Source of the DNA: an uncultured Propionibacteriaceae bacterium
GTDB lineage: Bacteria; Actinomycetota; Actinomycetes; Propionibacteriales; Propionibacteriaceae
Assembly (NCBI GenBank): GCA_938012815.1
Contig: CALLVV010000032.1
Location: 1 to 32,583, forward strand
Length of the DNA: 32,583 nucleotides
Reading direction: 5' to 3'
The translations under genes were made by a program, and so were the position numbers. How positions within the stretch are numbered: the stretch's first letter is position 1; each line of letters begins with the position of its first letter. The notes under the pieces were generated by a model. The model searched no databases, had not been told where the DNA came from, and saw nothing but the letters and a program-made list of their open reading frames with translations. Below are positions 7,439 through 14,896 of this stretch, piece after piece.

Positions 7439-7933
7439 TCAGCGCCGCACGACCCAGAACATTGCCCCGGAGGCCAGGCCGATGAGAAACATCACACCTA
7501 TCAAGATGCCGATCACGAGCAGGATGGCGCGGGCGAAGTTCTGTTTGGCGCGCGAGAAACTCGACGAGAACGCCATCACCAGGACCGTGATGAGGTTCAC
7601 CAAGGGGATGACCATGAGGAGCACGACCCCGACCCAGCTCGCAACACTGTCACGGCTCGGGTCCTCCCAGCGCTGGGACGGGAACTGGCCCGCGGCGTAG
7701 GGGTCATACCTGGACGATGACTGTTCGGGTGCATACAGGTAGCGGTTGAAGGTGGCTGCCTCGTCCGTCTGGCAGGGCTGCCCGGTAGCGGCACCAGCGG
7801 ATCCGGTTGACGCGCCGACCGGTTCGGAAGCTTCACCCACTTGACTGGTTGATTCACCGAGCATGAAATCGGGGGTCCCGCTACCCGAAGGTTCCGGTTT
7901 GGCTGGATTGGTGTTCTGGGAAGACTGGTTCAT
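7439..7933 (-). CDS. Small two-helix membrane protein of unknown function
   Basis: A 164-residue protein. The first about 95 residues are Ser/Gly/Glu/Pro-rich and low in hydrophobics, ending near a YAPEQSSSRYDPYAAGQFPSQ patch. Two strong hydrophobic helices follow: ASWVGVVLLMVIPLVNLITV (about 102-121) and RAILLVIGILIGVMFLIGLA (about 139-158). The short cytoplasmic loop between them, MAFSSSFSRAKQNFARA, is basic. This layout is common in actinobacterial proteins of unknown role. The ATG at 7933 has AGAGGAG just upstream; the frame is open further upstream without a better start. It resembles no enzyme family known to me. Confidence 0.75.
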   Translation of the reverse strand: MNQSSQNTNPAKPEPSGSGTPDFMLGESTSQVGEASEPVGASTGSAGAATGQPCQTDEAATFNRYLYAPEQSSSRYDPYAAGQFPSQRWEDPSRDSVASWVGVVLLMVIPLVNLITVLVMAFSSSFSRAKQNFARAILLVIGILIGVMFLIGLASGAMFWVVRR

Positions 7934-8421
7934 GACGCTCCTCTGAACTCCTGACAGTCTTTGAATGCTAACCCTCCAAGGGTGCAGACGTGACGGAAAC
8001 CCGGGAGTTGCGGGGTGAAACCAAGGGGGGTGTTCTTCCGGATGCGAGCAGGCCGGCTCAACCAACTGCCGCCCCTCAAGCTGGTTGAGCCAGCACGTGA
8101 GCGTTCTCTCCCTGAAGCTGGTTGAGCCGGGCCGCGACGAAGGAGCAGCCCGTGTCGAAACCATCCGACAGCCAAACAGCAGACCCGTTGAAGAAGCCAC
8201 ATCCTGCCCGGGTTACAGTGGTGATGCGCGCGGCAGTAGCGGTGCGAAGTGAGTTCGGCAGCCTTCCGGACGGTCGGTGAGCCGGGTTTCGCGCTTCATG
8301 GTGACGGTTACTCGAGCCCGTCGACGAGTGACGCGATCCGACGTTTCCAGTCGCCACCTTTGACATGGCTCCAAGCGATCGCGTCAGGGGCTCGCAACAA
8401 CTACCGCGACCATCGCGTATC
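7934..8421. other. Gene-poor stretch with repeats and possible gene fragments
   Basis: I find no intact gene here. Its left part holds the small membrane protein's upstream region and the repeats at 8055-8163. On the minus strand around 8310-8390 a short protein-like run (DAIAWSHVKGGDWKRRIAS) can be read between stops. It might be a decayed coding fragment, but I cannot assign it. The base composition is lower in GC than the pur genes. Confidence 0.5.
8055..8163. repeat. Dispersed actinobacterial repeat with TGGTTGAGCC units
   Basis: The 10-mer TGGTTGAGCC occurs at 8082-8091 and 8119-8128, and inverted at 8055-8064; the 8055/8082 pair can form a hairpin. The third copy begins a block that runs GAAGCTGGTTGAGCCGGGCC and ends CCCGTGTCGAAACCA (8114-8163). 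I recognise this GGTTTCGACA...GGCTCAACCA arrangement as a dispersed intergenic repeat of propionibacteria and related actinobacteria. A weaker cousin of its start, GAAGCTCATGGAGCCGGGCC, is at 31952-31971. Confidence 0.6.
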
Positions 8422-9104
8422 CCTTGAGGCTTGTTCACGGGCAACACCTCGGCCAGCGAAACCCTGGTCAGACAACGCTTGAGGACGGCTGTGAGTAAGC
8501 CTCCGTGATGGTCTTCGCATCATGAACACTCTCCACTGATGGTTTTGAGAGCCAGGCGAGGTGTCCGGCCACCTGCGGATTCATCCCCGTCGTGTGGTGC
8601 TTGCCCCAGTCACAACTCAGCACGCTTGGGCCATGGTAAGCAGGACACCAAGGTACCGTCGATGAGCGTGCTGCCGGATCCGGGTCGAGGTCCCCCACAT
8701 CAGGCACCCACGCCTTGGATGGCCTCGGCGATCAAGGAAGTGTAGACCGCGACCACTCGTGAGACGGTGGTTTGGGAAACCCGCGTGAATGTCTGTCAGC
8801 AACTCCTGAGTGAGATTGTGCCCGAACATCAACAAAGTGACCTGGATGCGGCGGAACAATCCCAGGGCACGAGACCCTGCTGCCGGATGGGTTTCCGGAA
8901 CGGGGTGGATCAGTTCACACGGACCAAGGATCTAGTCACGGTCAAGGCTTGTGATAGCATTCACGGCAGCGGCTTGTCTTTCTCCTGAGATTCTTTGTGG
9001 CGGGACACTTTGAATTGTCTCAGATCGGGCAAGCCGTCCCCACACCCCCTCGAGACAAAACGCCACTTGGGGAAATTCAAAAACCCCGTGAATAAGTCTC
9101 AAGG
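8422..9104 (-). mobile_element. Decayed IS5-family-like insertion sequence with visible inverted ends
   Basis: The ends are CCTTGAGGCTTGTTCACGGG (8422-8441) and, inverted, CCCGTGAATAAGTCTCAAGG (9085-9104), matching at 18 of 20 positions. Between them the minus strand carries a broken DDE transposase. The element is about 680 bp, shorter than intact IS5-type elements (roughly 800-1200 bp), so an internal part is lost. I see no clear target duplication. The base composition is lower in GC than the flanking housekeeping genes. Confidence 0.72.
8472..8922 (-). pseudogene. Broken IS5-family (DDE_Tnp_4-like) transposase
   Basis: Pieces appear in three frames in the correct order. First is CELIHPVPETH followed by RALGLFRRIQVTLLMFGHN and LTQELLTDIHAGFPN, the N-terminal helix-turn-helix that precedes the catalytic domain. 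Next, in another frame, is LIDGTLVSCLPWPKRAEL then a stop, carrying the first catalytic Asp. Then in a third frame come WGKHHTTGMNPQVAGHLAWL and SVHDAKTITEA, carrying the conserved GKHHTTG and the His-Asp segment. At least two frameshifts and a lost C-terminus make it inactive. Confidence 0.75.
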
Positions 9105-9119
9105 ACGCAACATCATGGA

Positions 9120-9221
9120 TTGAACACCGACTGCAATCAAACCAGGCTTCAATCCACAATCGGATACCGCACCCCAAACGAAGTCCACCAGGAATGGAAA
9201 CAAACCGAGACGGCAGCCTAA
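9120..9221 (+). pseudogene. C-terminal tail of an IS3-family transposase (OrfB)
   Basis: The last 33 codons read LNTDCNQTRLQSTIGYRTPN, then EVHQEWKQTETAA and a TAA at 9219. The RLxSxIGYRTPNEVHxEW block is the characteristic end of IS3-group integrases. Everything upstream is missing: the fragment abuts the right end of the IS5-like remnant at 9104, which suggests that one element landed in or replaced the other. It is not a functional gene. Confidence 0.78.
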
Positions 9222-9312
9222 ACCACAATCCAGGTTTTCGCCACCCTCCACAAAACCTATTAGCAGTCCGGCTTGAAGAGGACGTGAACATGCCGAAAGC
9301 ATCGGAACCTTC

Positions 9313-10536
9313 GTGAGGAACCTTGAATACCGCAAGCTGTGGGTCGGGAACGCGGCATCCAACCTCAGCGATGGACTGGTATTCATCGCCATGCCCCTGA
9401 TTGCTACTGCGCTGAGCAAAGATCCGTTGGCCGTCTCCGGCCTGACTGTTGCCTACACGGTTCCCCGGATCGGTGCGGTGCTCGGTATCGGCGTCATGAT
9501 CGACCGTTTTGATCGCCGTCATCTGCTGTACGTGGCAAATCTCTTGCGATTCCTCGCCTACGGCGCCCTCGCCATCCTGTTGGTCAAAGGTGCCGTGAAT
9601 CTACCCCTTCTCTACGTCATCTACGCCGCGGTGGCGCTGGTCGAGGCCACATCCGACACGGCAGTGTTCTCTGTACTCCCGTCAATCATTCCAGCCAAGG
9701 AACTCGATCGGGCGAACTCGCAGATCACCGGCGCTCAGCTCGTCATTGATGAATTCGTTGGGCCCCCGTTGGGAGGCTTCCTGTTCGCGGTGACCGCCGC
9801 ACTGCCCATTGGGGCTAGTTCCTTTGCCTGCGGCGTCGCCTCCCTGGCCTTCTTCCTCCTACGGGGACCGTACCGAGGCAGTGAGGCTGGTGCGGAACGT
9901 ACATCCATCTGGAACGATCTGAGTACGGGCCTGGCGTGGCTCCGCAGGAACGAGATCGTCGCTGGCCTGGTCGCGATCAACGGGCTAGCGAGCTTCGCCT
10001 ACAGCCTGCCTTTCTCATTCCTCGTTGTCTTCGCTCAACGCATCCTTGGGCTGGACAGTGGAGGCTACGGACTCATGATGTCTTTCTCGGCGTTGGGTGG
10101 GCTCCTGGGGAGCTTCGTTTCGCCGCGGCTCCGTAAGCAATTCGGGTACGGCACCGGCATCGTCCTGGCTCTGTTTCTGGGGGCTGTCTCGATCACCATC
10201 TGCGGAGCCACTTCGAACACCTTCGTCGCAGCAGTAGCGATGGCCGCGTACATCTGTCATGCGGTGGTCTGGAGTGTGCTCGCCGGCTCGGTTCGACAGA
10301 AGATCATTCCGCAGGACCTGTTGGGACGAATCGGGTCTGCGGGACGGCTGCTGAGCTATCTTGGCCTTGCGACCGGGGCGGCTGCGGGTGGGTGGATGGC
10401 TGCGACACTGGATCTGCGGGTCCCGTTCTACGTGTCTGGGCTGTGTTTCCTGGGCTGCGTGGCGATTTCGGTTCGTCTCCACGGCGCGATCCGCGCCTGG
10501 GAGAGCGCTCAAGAAGAGACGGCCGTCACGGAATGA
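9313..10536 (+). CDS. Major facilitator superfamily efflux transporter (MFS_3-like)
   Basis: A 407-residue protein with about 12 membrane helices and the MFS_3 (EntS/macrolide-efflux-like) pattern: an N-terminal RNLEYRKLWVGNAASNLSDG, motif-A-like IDRFDRRHLLYVANLLRFLA, the DTAVFSVLPSIIP loop with ELDRANSQ, and PPLGGFLF. It probably exports a drug or siderophore by proton exchange; the substrate is unknown. The GTG at 9313 has no good ribosome-binding site. AGAGG at 9278 precedes an ATG at 9290 (MPKASEPS) in a different frame that hits a stop at once, so the true 5' end may carry a frameshift. Its stop codon lies in an IS end (10535 on), an IS3 tail lies upstream, and its GC is visibly lower than that of its neighbours. 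These point to horizontal acquisition. Confidence 0.85.
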   Translation: MRNLEYRKLWVGNAASNLSDGLVFIAMPLIATALSKDPLAVSGLTVAYTVPRIGAVLGIGVMIDRFDRRHLLYVANLLRFLAYGALAILLVKGAVNLPLLYVIYAAVALVEATSDTAVFSVLPSIIPAKELDRANSQITGAQLVIDEFVGPPLGGFLFAVTAALPIGASSFACGVASLAFFLLRGPYRGSEAGAERTSIWNDLSTGLAWLRRNEIVAGLVAINGLASFAYSLPFSFLVVFAQRILGLDSGGYGLMMSFSALGGLLGSFVSPRLRKQFGYGTGIVLALFLGAVSITICGATSNTFVAAVAMAAYICHAVVWSVLAGSVRQKIIPQDLLGRIGSAGRLLSYLGLATGAAAGGWMAATLDLRVPFYVSGLCFLGCVAISVRLHGAIRAWESAQEETAVTE

Positions 10537-10612
10537 GGCTTAATCACAGGCGGCACGTCGATCGGTAAAACCCATGGTCAGAGCACAGTTGAGGGTGGCT
10601 GTGAATGGGCCT
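10535..10612 (+). mobile_element. Solo end of an IS related to the element at 8422-9104
   Basis: GAGGCTTAATCACAGGCGGC (from 10535) aligns with the left end of the IS5-like remnant (8426 on, GAGGCTTGTTCACGGGCAAC). The similarity continues for about 60 bp, to 10611 here and 8501 there (TGGTCAGA, TTGAGG, GGCTGTGA all shared). Both copies have the same orientation. The rest of the second copy is gone before the end of purB. The MFS stop codon TGA overlaps the first bases of this end. Confidence 0.68.
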
Positions 10613-10635
10613 TTTGAGTGCGGGGTTCTCCCCCC

Positions 10636-12066
10636 CTACAGCACGGCTCCCGGGCGGTAGGCGGTCGCCTCCGGGTGGGTCGCAGTGATTTCCGCGACCT
10701 CCTCCGCGATCCGCGCCACCTGCGCCCCTGCGGTGCCCGCCAGGTCGAGGGGGTCGGTGACCAGCGCGCCCAGTTCGTCGCGGGTCAGTCTGAGGCGGGG
10801 ATCGGCGGCGAGGCGGTCGAGGAGGTCGTTGGTCCTCATGCCGTGGCGCATCTCCAGCGCGACGGCGACCGCGTGTTCCTTGATGACCTCGTGGGCCTCC
10901 TCGCGACCCACTCCCCTGCGCACCGCCGCCATCAGCACCTTCGTGGTGGTCAGGAAGGGCAGGTAGCGGTCCAACTCGGCGGCGATCACCTCGGGGAAAG
11001 CCCCGAAGTCGGCGAGCACGGTGAGGAAGGTCTCGAACAGCCCGTCGAGTGCGAAGAACGCGTCGGGCAGCGCCACCCGCCGCACCACCGAGCAGGAGAC
11101 GTCGCCCTCGTTCCACTGGTCCCCGGCCAGCTCACCGATCATGGAGACGTAGCCACGCAGGATCACCGACAGCCCGTTGACGCGCTCACAGGAGCGGGTG
11201 TTCATCTTGTGGGGCATGGCGGAGCTGCCGACCTGCCCCTCCTTGAACCCCTCCGTGACCAATTCGAGACCCGCCATCAAACGGATGGTGGTGGCCACGT
11301 TCGACGGGGCCGCGGAGGTCTGCGCCAAGGCGGTGACGACGTCGTAGTCGAGGCTGCGCGGATACACCTGTCCCGTGGAGGTGAGAACGGCCTCGAAACC
11401 CAGCTCGGAGGTGACCCGGCGTTCCAGCTCGGCCAGTCTGTCTGCGTCGCTGCCGAGGAGGTCGAGCATGTCCTGGGCGGTTCCGACCGGCCCCTTGATC
11501 CCGCGCGCCGGGTAGCGGGCGATGAGTTCCTCCAGTCTCCGGTACGCCACCAGCAGCTCGTCGGCGGCGGTGGCGAACCGTTTGCCCAGGGTGGTGATCT
11601 GGGCCGCGACGTTGTGGGAGCGACCGGTCAGCGGCTGATCGGCCCATGCGACGGCCAGCCGGGCCAGTTGCGCCAAGGTGGCGACGACGCGGTCGCGGAT
11701 CACACGCAGCGAGGACAGGACCTGGTACTGCTCGATGTTCTCGGTGAGGTCTCGCGATGTCATGCCCTTGTGGACGTGTTCGTGGCCGGCGAGGGCGTTG
11801 AACTCCTCGATCCGGGCTTTGACGTCGTGGCGGGTGACGCGTTCGCGGGCCGCGATGGAGTCGAGGTCCACCTCGCCTGTGACCGCCTCGTAGGCGGCGA
11901 TCACCTCGTCGGGGTCGGCGCCCCCGAAGTCGACCCCCAGGTCGCGTTGGGCGCGCAGCACCGCCAGCCAGAGCCGCCGCTCTGCGACCACCTTCGCCTC
12001 GGGCGCCCAGATGGCACGCATCTGCGCGGAGGCGTAACGGGTGGCCAGCACGTTGGGGATGCTCAT
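10636..12066 (-). CDS. purB: Adenylosuccinate lyase PurB
   Basis: A 476-residue fumarase/aspartase-superfamily enzyme. It cleaves SAICAR to AICAR and adenylosuccinate to AMP, each releasing fumarate. The superfamily signature GSSAMPHKMN begins at about residue 280, and PLTGRSHNVAAQ carries the conserved catalytic-region His. The N-terminus SIPNVLATRYASAQMRAIW is typical of actinobacterial PurB. The ATG at 12066 was chosen because the family match begins there. The frame stays open upstream to 12522, but that part is antisense to purD. TAGAGT seven bases upstream and no ribosome-binding site suggest a leaderless transcript. It lies downstream of purD in the same direction but with its own start signal. 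Confidence 0.97.
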   Translation of the reverse strand: MSIPNVLATRYASAQMRAIWAPEAKVVAERRLWLAVLRAQRDLGVDFGGADPDEVIAAYEAVTGEVDLDSIAARERVTRHDVKARIEEFNALAGHEHVHKGMTSRDLTENIEQYQVLSSLRVIRDRVVATLAQLARLAVAWADQPLTGRSHNVAAQITTLGKRFATAADELLVAYRRLEELIARYPARGIKGPVGTAQDMLDLLGSDADRLAELERRVTSELGFEAVLTSTGQVYPRSLDYDVVTALAQTSAAPSNVATTIRLMAGLELVTEGFKEGQVGSSAMPHKMNTRSCERVNGLSVILRGYVSMIGELAGDQWNEGDVSCSVVRRVALPDAFFALDGLFETFLTVLADFGAFPEVIAAELDRYLPFLTTTKVLMAAVRRGVGREEAHEVIKEHAVAVALEMRHGMRTNDLLDRLAADPRLRLTRDELGALVTDPLDLAGTAGAQVARIAEEVAEITATHPEATAYRPGAVL

Positions 12067-12073
12067 GCGGGCA

Positions 12074-12079
12074 ACTCTA
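12074..12079 (-). promoter_or_regulatory. -10 box of a leaderless purB promoter
   Basis: TAGAGT on the minus strand, seven bases (TGCCCGC) before the purB ATG. It lies in the 64-bp gap after purD. Confidence 0.6.
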
Positions 12080-12130
12080 TTGTCTCCACCACGTGTTTCG
12101 CTCGATTCTCCGGAGGGTCTGCAGGGCCTC

Positions 12131-13357
12131 TCAGTGTGGGATGCCGATGTCGGCGCGGTGGAAGCCGTCGGGGAAGTCGACCAGCGACAGGTGGTCGTAG
12201 GCGCGGTCGCGGGCCTGTTCCAGGTCCTTTCCCAGCCCGACGATCCCCAGCACCCGTCCCCCGGATGCGACGAGTCTCCCATCAGTCGATTTCGTCCCGG
12301 CGTGCACCGTCCATGCGAGGTCGGTGTCGGCGGGCAGGTCGATGTTCCCTCCCCCGACCGGGGTGCCCGGGTAGCCCCGCGCCGCCTCGACGACCACCAC
12401 TGCGGCGCCGTCGCGCCACCGCAACGGAGGCAGACAGGCAAGCTCACCGCGGGCGGCGGCGCGCAGCACACCGGCGAGGGGGGTTTCCAGCAGCGCCAGG
12501 ACGGCCTGGGTCTCGGGGTCACCGAACCGGACGTTGAACTCCACCACCCGCACCCCGCGACCGGTCAACGCCAGTCCCGCGTACAGCAGCCCGGCGAAAG
12601 GCGTGCCGCGGCGCCTCATCTCCGCCAGCGTCGGGTCGATCACCCGGGTCATGACCTCCTCGACGAGCCCGTCCGGCGGCCACGGCAGCGGGCAGTAGGC
12701 CCCCATGCCGCCGGTGTTGGGGCCGGCATCGCCGTCGCCGACGCGTTTGAAGTCCTGGGCGGGCAGCAGCGGCACCGCGGTGACGCCGTCGCAGATCGCG
12801 AACAGCGAGAGCTCCGGTCCGTCGAGGAACTCCTCGATCACCACCTTCCCGCAGGCCTCGGCGTGCGCCAGGGCGGCGGCGCGGTCGGAGGTGACGACGA
12901 CCCCCTTGCCGGCCGCCAGGCCGTCGTTCTTGACGACGTACGGCGGACCGTAGGCGTCGAGGGCGGCGGCGGCCTCGACGGGCGTCGCGCACACGCGTGC
13001 GTCGGCGGTCGGCACCCCGGCGGCGCGCATCACGTCCTTGGCGAAGGCCTTGGAACCCTCCAGTTCGGCGGCAGCCGCGGACGGGCCGAAGCAGTCGATG
13101 CCTGCCTCCCGGACGGCGTCGGCCACCCCCGCCACCAGGGGCGCCTCCGGTCCCACGACCACCAGATCGGCACCGATCCGCCGGGCCAGTGCGACCACGG
13201 CCGCGGGGTCGGAAGGGTCGACGGCGTGCAGGGTTCCGAGTCCGGCCAGCCCGGGATTCCCCGGGGCGACGTGCAGCTGTACGGAGGGATCAGCGACGAG
13301 GGCGCGGCCCAGGGCGTGTTCACGCCCACCGGAGCCGAGAAGCAGAACAATGGTCAC
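12131..13357 (-). CDS. purD: Phosphoribosylamine-glycine ligase (GAR synthetase) PurD
   Basis: A 408-residue ATP-grasp enzyme that makes GAR from phosphoribosylamine, glycine and ATP. It has the N-terminal LLLGSGGREHAL loop, GPEAPLVAGVAD (about 69-80), the ATP-grasp strand YVVKNDGLAAGKGV (about 140-153), AGPNTGGMGAY (about 211-221) and VEFNVRFGDPETQ (272-284). The length is normal. The start is a GTG at 13357 with TAGGCT six bases upstream and no ribosome-binding site. It is divergent from the lipoprotein gene at 13445 across 87 bp, and purB follows 64 bp downstream. Confidence 0.97.
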   Translation of the reverse strand: MTIVLLLGSGGREHALGRALVADPSVQLHVAPGNPGLAGLGTLHAVDPSDPAAVVALARRIGADLVVVGPEAPLVAGVADAVREAGIDCFGPSAAAAELEGSKAFAKDVMRAAGVPTADARVCATPVEAAAALDAYGPPYVVKNDGLAAGKGVVVTSDRAAALAHAEACGKVVIEEFLDGPELSLFAICDGVTAVPLLPAQDFKRVGDGDAGPNTGGMGAYCPLPWPPDGLVEEVMTRVIDPTLAEMRRRGTPFAGLLYAGLALTGRGVRVVEFNVRFGDPETQAVLALLETPLAGVLRAAARGELACLPPLRWRDGAAVVVVEAARGYPGTPVGGGNIDLPADTDLAWTVHAGTKSTDGRLVASGGRVLGIVGLGKDLEQARDRAYDHLSLVDFPDGFHRADIGIPH

Positions 13358-13363
13358 ACCCCG

Positions 13364-13369
13364 AGCCTA
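13364..13369 (-). promoter_or_regulatory. -10 box of a leaderless purD promoter
   Basis: TAGGCT on the minus strand, six bases (CGGGGT) before the GTG of purD. It is identical in hexamer and spacing to the purC box. Confidence 0.65.
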
Positions 13370-13432
13370 GAGGTCGCGTCAACAGGCTCCGTTAACCCAA
13401 GCATCCCTGAGGTTGCTGAGCCCCTCTGCCCT

Positions 13433-13438
13433 TACCCT
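13433..13438 (+). promoter_or_regulatory. -10 box of a leaderless promoter for the lipoprotein at 13445
   Basis: TACCCT followed by six bases (GAAAAG) and the GTG start. The region is divergent with the purD promoter. GAAAAG could be read as a weak ribosome-binding site, but it directly abuts the GTG, too close to work. Confidence 0.55.
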
Positions 13439-13444
13439 GAAAAG

Positions 13445-14791
13445 GTGCATCGACTTCGAGGATTTCTGGCACTGCTCACGGTTTCGGTGACGCTGCTCGG
13501 CGGTGCCTGCAACTCACAACCAACCCCCGAGGACATCCGACAGAAAGTGACCAACTGGGCCAAGGACCAAACCTCTTGGCCCGGCCTCACCTTGGAGGAC
13601 GTCAAGGACGACAACAGCGGTGAAGTGATCGCACTGCAGGCGCGCGTCACCGTCACCAACAAGGAGGAGGCCAAGAAATTCTTCGACGAGTACCGGCTAC
13701 AGGCCTCACCGCTCAAGAAAACCACTCCCTACGTGGAGGCAAGGGTCGCGTGGCCGGTCACGGGCGGCACCACGACCGTCCATCTGAACGTGGAGAAGGA
13801 TGCACGCAGCTCGTCCTCCTACGAGCACAGCAAGATCGACCTGGCCGATAACCCGCTCCCGCTCGCGGCGACGGAACGGCACCTGGGTTGGTCCGATCTC
13901 CCATTGGACCTGAAGGAGAAACACACGTCCTCGGACAACCGGTTCATCATGGTGGATGAACTCGTGGTCTCGGATCCCATGACTTACGCAAGAGGCGCGA
14001 TTCGGGATAAAGGGGAAGGTTTCAACACGTACACCCACGTTTTCCGCACCTCTGATCAGGACCCGGAGAAGGTCAAGTACCTCGGCCCCGATATCAGTCC
14101 CGCCCAAGCGGATTCACTGGACAAGTTGGTCAGGGAAGGGGTGCACATCACGAATTACCGGGGGAAGGAAATCTGGCTGAGCGACGAAACCGACGTTCCC
14201 AAGGCTCTCGACCATCTCTACGGTGATTGGACGGTGCACGCCGGGCGCGTCGAGTACCTGATCACCTCCGAGAGCAAGAAAGCGGTCCCTGCCCTACCCA
14301 GCCTGCTGGAACGTCCCGGGGTCATCAGTCTCCGGGTCGACGGCACAACGGTGGCGGTGGAATTGGAGGCTGCCCGGTGCCGGGACACCGCCTACAGCTT
14401 CCTGGCCACCCCCTTGAAGTTGCGAGTCACCTGCGTCGACGGGTCCAGCAGGTTCACCGCCACGGGACCCCGCTCCGACGTACTGCGGGAGCTTCCCGTC
14501 CTGGAGCAGGCACACGGCAAGGGACTGGCCGGGGTCGATGAGTACTTGACCGACGCCGTTGGTTTCAAGCTCACCCTGGACCCTGCGAACCGGGCCACGT
14601 GGCCTGACGCCTTCCGGGAACTGCGCGGCATGGGTTGGCAGGACAGGGCCCAGTTCGAGGTCACGGTCACGGGCGGCGACACCACCCTGACCTTCGAGTC
14701 CACCACCACCGGGAAAGCGGAGACAGCGAACGGCCAGGACTCTGAGCCGGGGAAGACCATCATCGAGGCCTGGGACGCCAGCGCAGGGTGA
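13445..14791 (+). CDS. Predicted lipoprotein of unknown function
   Basis: A 448-residue protein. A short signal peptide (HRLRGFLALLTVSVTLLGGA) ends at Cys22. The lipobox LGGAC is slightly off the consensus because Gly sits at -3. The rest is hydrophilic, mixed alpha/beta, with repeated short beta-like stretches and no catalytic motif that I recognise. The start was set at GTG 13445, where the signal peptide begins and a -10 box fits. The frame is open far upstream, but only as antisense of purD and purB. It is the first of six plus-strand genes of poorly known function; a hairpin and a gap of 105 bp separate it from the WD40 gene. It probably faces the cell exterior. Confidence 0.78.
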   Translation: MHRLRGFLALLTVSVTLLGGACNSQPTPEDIRQKVTNWAKDQTSWPGLTLEDVKDDNSGEVIALQARVTVTNKEEAKKFFDEYRLQASPLKKTTPYVEARVAWPVTGGTTTVHLNVEKDARSSSSYEHSKIDLADNPLPLAATERHLGWSDLPLDLKEKHTSSDNRFIMVDELVVSDPMTYARGAIRDKGEGFNTYTHVFRTSDQDPEKVKYLGPDISPAQADSLDKLVREGVHITNYRGKEIWLSDETDVPKALDHLYGDWTVHAGRVEYLITSESKKAVPALPSLLERPGVISLRVDGTTVAVELEAARCRDTAYSFLATPLKLRVTCVDGSSRFTATGPRSDVLRELPVLEQAHGKGLAGVDEYLTDAVGFKLTLDPANRATWPDAFRELRGMGWQDRAQFEVTVTGGDTTLTFESTTTGKAETANGQDSEPGKTIIEAWDASAG

Positions 14792-14803
14792 CGCCGCCCC
14801 GGC

Positions 14804-14825
14804 CTGTCGGGCGTTCGGCCGACAG
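14804..14825. terminator. Hairpin after the lipoprotein gene
   Basis: CTGTCGG (14804-14810) pairs with CCGACAG (14819-14825) around an eight-base loop, 12 nt past the stop codon. The stem is short and no T-run follows, so termination is a modest inference. Confidence 0.4.
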
Positions 14826-14896
14826 TGAATCTCCCTCGCCGTACCGGAGCCTCGATTAACCTGTAACCATCGGCGACTAGAGGCACGAGGAGCCAG

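Noticed and set aside
8249..8482. Small plus-strand ORF in the degraded region
   Set aside because: It has no family resemblance or ribosome-binding site, and it overlaps the IS end.
7934..9312. CRISPR array or tRNA genes in the gene-poor region
   Set aside because: The repeats are few, irregular and in mixed orientation, and no cloverleaf-like sequence is seen.
12041..13444. Long N-terminal extension of the lipoprotein at 13445
   Set aside because: It overlaps purB and purD in antisense. The signal peptide and -10 box fix the start at 13445.
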